Part shown: positions 10,046 through 22,000 of the stretch, piece after piece
Numbering within the stretch: the stretch's first letter is position 1
Layout of the letters: every line of letters begins with the position of its first letter
The notes under the pieces: model-generated
Seen by the model: only the letters and a program-made list of their open reading frames with translations
What the model was told of the DNA's origin: nothing
The model's database searches: none
Assembly (NCBI GenBank): GCA_002633005.1
Contig: NMRA01000228.1
Coordinates: 132,107-170,193, forward strand
Length of the DNA stretch: 38,087 nt
DNA from: Phoronis australis
Lineage: Eukaryota; Phoronida; Phoronidae
Reading direction: 5' to 3'
Made by a program: the position numbers and the translations under genes

Positions 10046-10081
10046 ATGCCTGCAGCAGACTTGCTCTTCCCTGCTGCTTCG
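10046..10081 (+). CDS. TRPM-like gene, possible first coding exon
   Basis: ATG at 10046 opens 12 codons (start MPAADLLF) ending at a GTGGGT donor, in phase 0 with the next exon. The context ACAATGC is acceptable for initiation, and an in-frame TAG lies at 10022. An acceptor-like TTTATCAG ends at 10041, so this could instead be a 5'-extended internal exon or a non-coding exon carrying the start. The N-termini of TRPM channels are poorly conserved, so protein similarity cannot decide it. Confidence 0.4.
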
Positions 10082-13000
10082 GTGGGTATTATTATTATAA
10101 TTCCAGTGTATCTGCCATGTCTGAAGTGTCTGTGATAACCTACTGTTTTTCTAACGGGTCGAGTCATTTCAATTCTATAATGAAAAGGAATCGCCTGTGT
10201 TCTCTTTTTCAGCGAAAAATTAGTGAGCATATCGGGAAGCACTTCAAGCATCGCAGGTGTAACAAGTATGTCATCAAGAAGGAGGGGTATGTACATGGAG
10301 TTTAGCTAGCTGGGGAGCACTTAAGTGCCGTTTTCACCTGAACTTTATTCAACTATGTTGACTGCAGATGTTGCCTTAAAGTTAGGAGTAAGCTCTGCCA
10401 ATAATCCCTATCCAACTGTTTTGTATCCAACTGCGGACGTGAAATTCACGACTTTAAGCAGACATTCAAAATATGGACAGTAGCATTTTATCATTTGTAG
10501 GATGACTGTGTTTATATTTGTGATGTGTAACTCTAATTGTTTTCACTTAATGTTCGAGTTTGTTGATCAGGACAAAAACAACTATTAGTATTTTAACCAT
10601 AGTGCATATAAGTTGTGACAGGAGTCAGGTTCTGGTAAAAGTGACAATTCTGGGAAAGATAGTAATTTCTGCGAAGGTGAAGTGCAAATAGGGTTTTAAC
10701 TTGTGTACGTAGCTACATGTGCTTTGGTCAATATGGAGATAGTATTTGCATATTCAAAACTTCGTGCTGTCAATTCTCATTAAGTCACACCAAAGTTCCA
10801 ATGTTCAGAGTCTTTGTTTGTATCAGTGTTTGCCATATTCTTGCACTGTTGGTAAGATAATGACACTGACAATCTGAAGGAAATTTAATTTTTTGATCAG
10901 CTCATTTTCTCTGCCATAAGCTTAGAGAAATGTGCTGATGGAAAAGTCATTTTAGAATTCGCAGTGAAAAGCGCACACCAGTTTTAGTGCCTATACTGAC
11001 ACGATTTCTATGATTTTTGCCCATTGCACTTTAAAGTAAAGTCCTTGTTTCACAGTGCCATTTGTTCATTATTATGTATTTCAGAGTGTGTCACTGTGGA
11101 CAGGATGCCGACTGGCACAAGGATCGTGGACTTTTTCCGGCAGAGTCTGGGACCTGGACATCAGAAAACTCAACTGTAGAGACGGTAGCTGATACGTTTG
11201 GCGAGATTAACTTCTCAGGTTTTGGTCATGAGTCTACCATCACATCCCCAGTGAGTTTTGTGTTAGTCAACAGGGCACAGCTGGATTCCTAGTTTCAAAT
11301 TAATTGATTTTGTTTCTTTTGCCATGACATGAATGTTAAATGCATTACTTGTATATAGCATGAATTGCTTCCTGTGGTAAACATTCTCTCGTGATTTCAC
11401 TAACTGTCTTATCAATTCAATTTATGATTTTTTCATGGTAAACAACGAATATGGCAGTTCATGGTATTAGTGCTTCACTTAATACTGTGTTCTTTTGTGA
11501 ACTTATACTGTGCATTGACTCAGGCTTGTCATATCTCTTTGGAGATAACGTTGAGTCTAAAACTACAAAAAGTCTGTGCGTTCACCGTGTAAATCTTATG
11601 TGTTTGGCAAATTTTGTGCATGCCTCTGATAATTATTGCCCTGTGTTTTTTTCTCTAGTATAGATAGGCATACACACAGTCCTCTAGCTTCCATGAGGAG
11701 TTCTCATGTGACTAGCCTTGTTGGTAGAGTGTAATATTAGGATCTTATTTAGTTCTAGGAATTTTCCACTTTTAACAGGGTTTTCTCTCTTCGGGTTTCG
11801 ATTTTTTCTTATTTGACTTCCAATTTCCTGTTCTTTCTTCTCTTTTTTCATAATTTTGACTTTGTTCATGCTAAAATGTTTATTTCAGTTAAATTTTACT
11901 ACAAAAAACATTTTTATCACACAAGCCTATTTGTGGAACGTTACATCACCTGGAAAATTTTCCTCTTTTTTGTCATTGGTCTTCCCAAGCCCTACTTATA
12001 GATGGTTAAAGAATGACATGTGCCTCTCTAAATGACATCTTTTGTATAGATTGATGCACAGTGTATTATTCAATGCAGTTCAGTTCCCTGATTGATTAGG
12101 ATATCAAAGTAAAATTTTCTTTGAACTTATCCACATTTGACTTGGACCATTGACAAGAGCCGGTTGATTTTACCTTGAGGAACCCAATGCAGGTAAACAT
12201 TGACCATCTCACAATGATCATTGAATTCAGCCCAACTGCTTGGTCTGCTTGGTGGCCTAGGCAATCCTTTAATGACACCTCATTGTGTCTTAAAACTATG
12301 TACCTGTTGACTATTGCCAGCCCAGCCAGCTGGCCCTGTGTCAGGGCAGGGAATTGTGGTAATTGACCTGTCGCCAGGATTTTGAGTGACAGCTTAACTC
12401 ACCAATCAGAACGTAGCATTCTTGACAAACCTTCGTTTCCAAGTGGCCATTTTACCCGACAAACAACACGTCAGGTAAAACTTTTTTTGTCGATTTTTCG
12501 CAAGGGGGCGGAGCTTGTAATAGGTGAATTGAAACTCGCTCTTGACAGTTCACAAATTAATTGTTTTTTTTGTTGAATTTTCACCTGCACTAGGTGCCTC
12601 ATGCCTAGTATCATATTTCTGCAGTATATTCGTGTGGACCACAAGACCAGGCCTCATGTTGTGTGGAAGCTGCTGGATGAATACTGGCATTTGCCTCCTC
12701 CCAGACTTATCATTTCTGTCACAGGGGGCGCCAAGCAGTTCTTCATGAAGAACCGTCTCCTGAACATCTTCAAACGTGGCCTGATCAATGCTGCAACCAC
12801 AACTGGTAAGATGGGGGAAATTGAATAGCAAAAATTCACTTCTAAAACATATTTTTCTTAATTTATAAAGTTGTGGATTTCAAACGGACAAATGCTTGCT
12901 CTTTCTCCTTGTCCTCTTCATATTTTGCTGCAAGTTAATTACAATTATGTCTTGTTTAGAGGTTACTCCAAAAACAGTTGTTTCCATAATTATGCAAATA

Positions 13001-16000
13001 TCAATCTAGACCTTTGTATAAGCATTCCTGTAGTCTTTTGTCCAACACCATGAGTCTTAATTAAGCCAATTATCTATCACCAGAAAGGGGCTGAGTTTCT
13101 AGTGACTTTCCTGTACCCAGCTCTCTTTCATCACTTGGTGTGAGATTGCTTATAGTTCAATGAAAATAACTTCATGCAGTCACATACACATCATAATTTC
13201 ATCCTGTCCGGTTATCCACCTTATATCTGAAAAAGCCTTGGTCAGCTTTTGACGAATTATTATGCTAGGATAGAAGGCATCAATAGGGCAGCACGTGCTG
13301 CTTTTCAATCTGCCCTGCCCTTGGGCCATAATATTTAGAGAACTGATCTGTGGATTTCAACGAATCTTGACACAGAGGTATGTGACAGCTTAGTTAATGC
13401 ACCACCAGCAGCTCATTTTCAGACAAATTTGACTGCTGCAGCACCCCCTAGTGACCATTTCAGTCTCGACAAGGTATTTCTTTCAATTGATTGTTGTCAA
13501 AATGATGGCATGTTTTAGAAAAACTTGGCACAGGTGCATATGAGAGGAGTTCGACACCACCAGTCAATTTTCAGTCATATTTGACTTGCCGAGTACCCCC
13601 TCCCCAGTGACCAATTTTGATATTCCTTTCCTTGCACTTTCCAGATTATAACTATATAGAGAACCTATCAAGATGTTGGCACCAGTCGATTTCTAGGTGT
13701 ATTTGACTTCACCATCTCCGGGTGTTGGTTATTTCATTTTTTTCGACTACTCTCTCGTGCCAAAAGCATTTTTCAGGTGGCATCTGGATAACACGATGAC
13801 TGATCTTGATTAAAGGTGACACAGCGGTATGTGACAGAGATTCAATGGTACCAGTTAATTTGCAGGTGGATTCGACTAACCTAACTGCCCCTGGTGGCCA
13901 TTTAAATGTTTCTTTGCATCAATTATTGTCAAACAGATTTTAGCAAAACCCAATACAGGGGTATGTTGCTGAAATGGGGTGGCCCGAGTGAATTTTCAGA
14001 TGGTTTCAACTGTGTTGCTCTTGTTATTGGGAAATTTGCTTCATAATTTACAGAAAAAATGCAGTGATATGTTTGTTTTTATAATTCCATTATTTTTTCT
14101 TAAAGCAGTAGCAACTTGTTACCCATGACGACAAAAGCAGCTGTTTTTCATGCTCACATATTGATGATTTCTGAGATCAGAAAGTGAGCTTTCATTTGAG
14201 ATTGGAATATTGTTGTACGGGCGTCTTTCATTCTAGGTGCATGGATTATTACCGGTGGAACTAATACAGGTGTGATGAAATACGTAGGTGAGGCTGTCCG
14301 TGACCACCTGCTAAGTACAGGTATGGTGGACAAGCACAAGGTAGTCGCCCTTGGGATAGCCACATGGGGCATCATTGATAATAACGAGTCTTTGATGGGT
14401 GAAGAGGTGAGAGTCACTTAATACATGATGTTGTTTTTAGACTGGTTCATGATCAATTCTTGTACGAGTAGAATATGGCATATTCTGTATTCATGTTGAG
14501 GTAATCTCCTAGGATATTTGAACTGAAAAACCAAAATATCAGGCAGTCATGGAGCCAATCATTGGCGTTAAAAAAACAAAGATTTGACGTCAAATTATAC
14601 AATGTTATCATCACTTGAAAAGTAACAAGGAAACAAGAATTGTAAACCTGTGGCAAAATTCCAAGCTTTATCAATCAATCAATCAATTGCTTAATTTAAG
14701 TAATCTGTAGCAATTTCTGGCCAGCCACACTTGGACTCATAAGTCACATTCTCTAATACATACAGAATAATCAACACATATACCACTCAACATAAACTGA
14801 CAATTTTTTCTTCTCACCACCGGTAGAACACAACAGCTCTTCATCTGGGAAATCCATTACAAATAAAACTGATAACAAGTTTACTCAAAGAGGTATTGGT
14901 CATCAAGAAAGCGATCTGTTTTTGAATACTCACCAAAGGTGAGACAAATCATCATGATCTCTGATGTAATGCTGTTCTGAGATGTGTGTAGAAAACACAA
15001 GAGCACAGAAAATATATTTCATCCTCCAGGCATGGGACAGTACAGTAATCACACAAATGCTCCTCAACAGGAGTGGAAATTTCAAAATGGCCAATTTCCA
15101 CTTTTAGTTTTGAGACTACACATGTAAACTGAGAAAATAGGCATCTTTTTTTAGAAGTGCTCATGCTCCTTTTTTAAATAAAAGTTTATTTTATTTTTTG
15201 TTTTGAATAATTTACAAGCTCTCAGCTTGAGTTTGCTCAAAATTCCAGCTCTGCGTTCAAACACTGAATTATCCATTAATTTCACACTGGCATTTTCTAA
15301 CTCACAACTGACCTTTCATGAATATTTCAATCTGATCAATCTCAGTAAAGTGTTGATAAACAGTTTTTGACCAATTGTCCTTTCTACTCTTGAGGCCCCA
15401 GTAAAACACCTGCTTTGTGAGACCACTATCAGGCTATTCCAGAGCCCCAACATACATGATTATTCAATAAAAATAGTGAAGTGTTTGTGATAGCGTAATA
15501 CCGGATTCTATAATAAAATGTCTATTTTAGTGCAACCCTCCTGATACTGCCTTCTAGTGAAGTTCTTTTTGCTTGCAGTCGTGCAGTCCACTACCTTATC
15601 ACTGGAGTTGATAATTTGTTTCAGGGTGTTGGTTGTTTTCCTGCATTTTACAATGCTGAACAGTTAAGTTCTAACACACGTAAGGCACCTATTGACCACA
15701 ACCATTCTCACTTCATATTCGTCGACAACGGCACCGTTGGAAAGTTTGGAGTTGAGATTAATTTTAGGGTACAACTGGAGAACTTCATATCTACCAAACT
15801 GGAGACTGAAGTCAGTGCTGATCGCTGTAAGGCTTAGTATTGGACGGTGTGCGTGCGTACGTGAGTGTGTGATAATCACGAATTCCTAATAGATTTTCTT
15901 GGTTTTCCTTCACCATCTTAATTATGATTGCCTTTCATTTGTTTTAATAAATTGTAATTCAAAATATTTTTATTTCTGTAAATTTTAAGATTTTGTCTAT

Positions 16001-19000
16001 TAAGTATTTTCTCATTTTGCTGTAATTTCCGAAAGCAGTACTTAATTAACCTTGTATTATTTTGCTCTCTTGGACTCCCCTTTCATGCATATTTGCTTTG
16101 TATTCTTGCAGCTGTGTATATCCCTGTCGTACTGTTGGTTGTGGAGGGCGGTATAGGTTCCTTGAAGACTGCAGGCGAATGTGTGGAAAACAACATCCCC
16201 ATTGTTGTGATTCAAGGGTCAGGACGGGCTGCTGACTATATTGCTATGGCGTTTAAAGAAACAAAGCCGAAAGACATGTGAGTTTGATGGTATCATGCTA
16301 TCAGTTACCAGATGTTTATTTCTGCATAGTTGTTGTTGCTCACTGCCATTGATGTCATGTGACAATTCTAGAATTTTTCATGCACATAACATTAAAATGG
16401 ACAAGTTTAAACTATGAATAATGCTGCTACTACAGGGCTCGACTCTATTAAAATCGCGAGGTCGCAATTTGTGATCTAGCCAACAAACCAGGTCGCATTT
16501 TCAAAATCCAGCTCACATTCATAAATGCCAGGTCGCAAAATTTTCTTGCCATTTTTACACTCCAAAATTGACTTTTTAGATAATCGAGAAATGTTTATAT
16601 TAATAATATGCGTTAAACACTCACAAATTGCAGATTGCAAAATTGAGTTTGTTTATGTAGGTACGGCGTTACTGTTCTTCACGACCGCCATTGAAAGAAT
16701 TTAGAGCGCATGGCGAGTTGTCGACGTGAAAGTTGAATCAGTGCTCTCTAACTGAAACGTGCATTCGAGTAGCTAAGTTTTCAATGTGAAAAGGGAGAAA
16801 ATGCTCGTTGAAAAAGTATCCACGATTTTGTTAGCTCTCACCTGCTACTGGGTGTCATCAAAGTCGCTTAAGATCCAAACTAACTCGGAGTGCTAATTCC
16901 CTCCACTTTTGGTTCGCAGCCCAAATTTTACAACTTCACTCGACGTTTGAAAAACATCTGTCAAAAAAAATTCGTGAAATGGTGCCCTAACCAAATAACG
17001 TATTTGGATGTATGGGAACAATTCAGTGCATATTTCACAACAAAAATGTGGTACTTATGCTGTGTACGTACTCAACAATTAGTTTTCCATGAAATGAATA
17101 GCTTTGAAATAATTCCCGACTCCGTGCGGGTTTCCATCGGTTAACTCGAGTTTGCTCCTCAATACCTTCCAAGTGCGGGAAAAATAGGTCAGTCACAAAA
17201 TGACACGCATGTCACTAGTGTTAAATTTCTTTCGGAGGTATGAAACAAAGTCGGGATTTGGTTTTTACATATTGAGAAAAGACGTTTTTTGAATTTGTTG
17301 TGTAAAATGAGAGTGACACTCGATACAGGCTGCGTGTCACTTTTAAACCACGCGCAGTCGTTTGTAGTACGCTGTGATGAGCGCTAGCCTGAAATGTCAT
17401 GTCGTGAACACATCCACTAGCACAAGAAATTGTTGGAACACCGCATTTATCCACCTTCACTCTTATCAGGCTTCTATTGTGAGTCAGCATGCGTGAATAA
17501 TTGGCTGATAAGCCACCTCTGGAACTACTTTTGGCTGAATGGATGACGAGGCCATAAAATGATAATTAGCCAAGACCAGTTACTATAATGCAACAAAGAA
17601 TAATGTCTTGCTTCACCTAGCCTTGGTGGAAAGCTGTATAGTGTATTGGCTGTAATAAACGCTTAGAAAAATTCATTTCACGTGGAGGTTATTCTTATTG
17701 TAGCCTACGGCAGTTGAAACCCGGTTTCCCAAATGGGTAAAATCGGAAGCTAGGATTCATCAAATTTACGCTCTGTGATTTTTAGCCTATGACAGTCTTT
17801 CTACAAAATTGTGGTGCATTGCTATGAACTTCCGTTGTTAAATTACGATAATTTTTCAAAAAATTGTGCTCATCACAGGGCGAAAACTTGCCGACTGATG
17901 CGTCGCTGAATCGCCATCGTCAATAGGAAAACTTGAACTCTTGAATAAAAATATAGTTTCGACTCAACAAATTACCTGAAATCTTCCTTATGTTTTACAA
18001 TTTTTAAAGTTCATGTGAAGTCCAGATTAATTGCGATTAAGTCCAAATCTGCGCTACATCTTACCCCACAACACGAGAAAAATCTCTGGATGAACACACG
18101 TGTTGTTGTCACGTGACGTTTGTTTTGAAGTTTGTCTTCGTATGAGAGTGAGTGCCGGAGGGTGCGTGTGTGGGTCATCGACGATAGACTTTTTTGTTAC
18201 AAAAGGCGGAGGATTATGCAGGAAAATGGCGTTTACTAGATTGTTTTTTCATTTAACCTGCTGCACCGTGCAAGGTGAGTGCTGGTTAACTCACAGATTT
18301 TGTGTGCACAGGCCCGACGGTGGTTAGCTCTACCGTGGAGTATAATAGTCCAAGGCTCGATCTACATGTTGGGGACGAAGTGAACTACCCGGGCTGTGTG
18401 AAATTTATGGGTCTAACGGAGACACTGACGCAGTGGTCAGTCAGATCGCTGTATCAAGACTATAGTCAAAATCCAAATTCGTTTTATCGTGTCCCTGTCA
18501 ATAATAACGGCATGCTAAAGTTTCTTAATTTTCGTACTTTAGGAACATAACAATCACGTGTTTTGTACACATACGCGCACGCCGCAGATCACATCTCAGA
18601 AATTGCCGATTTGACGGATGACAATGAATGAGCACAATGAAATTAAACAACGTCGTTTTACAGCTTGTAAGATTCATAATAAACGTATTTTGAATATTGC
18701 AATGCATGTGTTCCAAAATCTAGATAACTTGGGTCCTATATTTTTGTATCTGTGCTCGCCGATTGAAAGTAATCGTGAGTGTTCCTGTGTTGCAAAATCT
18801 CTTATCCTGGGCCGATTTGAAAAATTCAAAGTTGTACTCATATTTGTTTTCGCACCTCTTTTCAAATATTACAGTAAAAACTACTTAAAACTCTCTCCTT
18901 AAAAAGTACAGTTTGCTAAGTAGATTGTAATCAGCTGATCATATCCGCATGAGCGAAGCCAATTATCCTCGCTCGTGACTCGATGAATAGAGCAGCTTGG

Positions 19001-22000
19001 CGGCATCCCTTTGATCGTGACCCAAGCGCGACTCAGCCAAGGTGGATAAATACGGTCTAGTTCAATTTTCCATACCCCATCGTTTACCTTGACCATTGGG
19101 GTTAGGACCAATCCTATTTAGTGGGAATGTTTATAGCATGGTGGGCCCTGTATTGAAAATTCTCAAAAGTTGAGGGGGAACACTTAGTATGTCAGTGAGC
19201 ACTTATTATGAAACGCTTCAAAGGTAGGGAATAGACTTGTGTGTGAGCACAGTCGTTAGTCTCTAGTACCCGGTTAGTTGCAATAGCTGGCTACGGGAAT
19301 AGAAAATAGGGAACATCGACCTCGGGAAGCATCGCATGCTCGCACCCAGGGGGGCTCGAAGGAGCCCAAATTGGGCGAAGTGGGCACAAAGATCCGCCTG
19401 TGAGAAACAAAATGTCCGAGAAAATGAGACAGAAGTCGGCTAAACAAATACAAACGCGCAATTCAGAGTGGTGCGTCCGCTGCTTTTTAGTCCGCCGGCT
19501 GTTTTGTTACCAAAAGGTCCACAGCATTAGGAATACGAGCCCCCCATATTGAAGGCTGGGTGCGCGCATGCATCGTAACAGGAAAATATCAGCTCTGGGT
19601 TATATCGGTACCGGGGAATGTCGTAAAGCATCGGTTTTTTTATAACCGCCGGAAATCTATGAGTTCATACTCAAATGAACCACTGGCATGTACGCGGGTG
19701 CTTAACAGAGCCAAAACAGTATACCCTTTCATTTAGGACTGTCACTGTTCTCTTTTGATGTGCAGCTTGGAAGTGGTGCGCATGCGCGAGTTCACGCACT
19801 TGAATCGCTGGAGTAGGCCTACACTTTACGTTGGCAACAACGTGTGAATGACAAATCATATTTCGCGCACGTAGCCCGAGAAACGAATAAAGGGGTTAGA
19901 GAATTTCTAGGCAACTGAAAGTAAAGACGTGGCCGTCGTTTGGCGATTAATAGAGTTGACGTTTTCACTTTGGCTGTCTTATGTGATAAAAAAACGAGAC
20001 GCACATCTCTAAGTCACGACCAGTGCGTGCCACAGTGCGATATCAGGGAGATATTGTCGTGGATATTTGGAACAAAAAATAAACGTATTTCTCCATCACA
20101 AAGTTTGGTAAGTTGATCACTTAAGAATAGAAACACCGCTGTTTTATGACGTTTTCTCTCGTGTTATGCAGTGGCTTGAAAATTTCTTCGACGAATCCGA
20201 AAATTTACAAAAGTAGCCGAAAATGTTGGCCAATGAAAGGCGTCAAAGATCGATTCTGCATATCCCATGTTCACGCGACTTATTTACAAGTCATCGGGAG
20301 GGTTGTTCTCGCTTAGTGTTCTTTTGAACTTGGATTTGGCAACAACCAAATAACGGTCAGATTCACAAGAGTTGCTTTATATTTGCCAGGTGAAGTGTAA
20401 AAACTCAGCTCGCATACGTTGAAAATTCCAGGTCGCATTTTGTTAGTTGATACGAGCTGACAAAAATCTCAGCTCGCATTTCCAAATTTCAGGTCGCAAA
20501 TGCGACCTCCAGCTCTTTATGTCGAGCCCTGTACTCACAGAACACCCTTTTGTTGTGCTATGTCTTTCTGTGAAGTTCAAATTCATACACCTGATTGTAG
20601 AAATGCTGGATGACTCAATAGTCAAAAGCTGAGACTTTTTAAAATTGTGTTCAGTGGCGTTCAGTATTATGCCTAATTATCGCTCATTATCACTAAATAT
20701 AAATTATTATGCTGCATTAAAAATTCATGCGTCCTGTAGTGGATGAGGACAATTTAGTCACTTTTTGACAAATTCTTAAGTTAACATTTTGAAATAAATA
20801 GATCTTGCACAGTGTGACCATTGCTCTCTCTAGTATCCATGGAAACCAAGTTTATCTTTTACAGCAATGATGATGTGACAAAGTATGGACAAGACTTTGT
20901 TGATAGGCAACGGCTTCGAGCACTAAAGCTGTTTGAGTGGGCTAATAACATGAGCTCCGATGAGAAGAAACTTCAAGCTACGACATGTGTGGAGAATCTG
21001 AAGAAGTGTCTAAGTAACCGTAGAATGGTGTGTGACATTCATCTTAATTCTTCCTTCGGAGGGTCTCGATTTATATTTGATTGACAAACCATACAGTTGC
21101 AGGTGTTACATTACACATTAAAAGTGCATTAAGACAAAATGGCCCAGAATTCCTCTTCATGACAGCTGAGCACAAGCAGAGTTCCCGTACTAATGGCTGA
21201 GTGCAAATGGAATTCATTATTTGAGTAGCTAGAATGATCCGGGGTGTAACCTGTTATGGTCAAGAAACAATACTTTATCCAGTTACTTTTGCTGTATACT
21301 CTATAATTTCTCTTGCCCATTACTCTTGCCTATAAATTTTTGATATAATTTAAAAAATGCATGACTTTCTGTATAGATCAAAGTTTAGAATATTGTTTTG
21401 CTTTAATTTATTTTTCCCTCCTTGGCGCAGTAACTGATTGCCAAATTGCCATCGGCAAATTCTAAATGTATTTGATGATGATGATGATGATGAAAAAGCA
21501 AATTCAGCTTGCCATTTTGGGTAGCAATTTAATATTTACAATTGATAGCTGTGTCTCGTGAAGTGTATGAATGTGTGTCCAGTCTGAGTCTGTTTACATT
21601 CCTGGTTCACTTGATGATAATTTGAAGTTGCGGCTGTGCAGTGGTTGTAATTGTAATATAGAATCAAGGTTTTTTGTGTCCTTGCCTTACTTAAGATTTC
21701 CCTTTACAAAGCCTTTATGAAAAGAATCTACGTTGACATTCTAACTGGTCGAGATTGGGCAACTCGACCAGTTTGCGTACGTCGGTATCTGCCGGCATTG
21801 ATCAAAGGCACCATGGTGTTGTAGTCTATTACATCGCCTCAGGCTATTGATGTTATCTTTCTCTATGTAATCAGACCCATCATAAACACACTGGGGGCAA
21901 CAATAGTATATTTAAATTTTTGCTTCAAAAGTTTATTGTAAATAGCATATTTGAATAGTTTGTGAAAAGCAGACGTGATTAGTTTTTTGAATTTTGAAAG

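Larger units (their letters stand above)
16431..20533. mobile_element. Element B: 4.1-kb non-autonomous DNA transposon with CAGGGCTCGAC ends
   Basis: The ends at 16433 and 20531 are perfect 11-bp inverted repeats, CAGGGCTCGAC and GTCGAGCCCTG, each flanked by TA (16431-16432 and 20532-20533). A 5-bp flank TACTA/TACTC is a weaker alternative duplication. Subterminal arrays of GGTCGCA and GCTCGCA words follow both ends (about 16460-16540 and 20405-20515). It lies in the 4.6-kb intron between exons 6 and 7, where it accounts for most of the length. I find no transposase. Its complement shares a core with element A. CAGGG ends also occur in hAT elements, but no 8-bp duplication is visible. Confidence 0.75.

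Noticed and set aside
10021-10296. Minus-strand frame of 91 codons opposite exon 1
   Set aside because: No recognisable motif, and the + strand has splice sites and phase linking it to exon 2.
15664-15879. Minus-strand frame opposite exon 5
   Set aside because: Shadow of the real exon; the + strand matches TRPM MHR2 strongly.
19130-19260. Possible third element nested in element B (GAGCACTTATTATG-like repeats)
   Set aside because: A few similar words are present but no inverted ends or duplication could be found.
20821-20864. Acceptor-like CTCTCTCTAG at 20832 before exon 7
   Set aside because: Starting there gives the wrong phase after exon 6 and adds residues unlike TRPM. The TTTTACAG at 20864 restores both phase and similarity.
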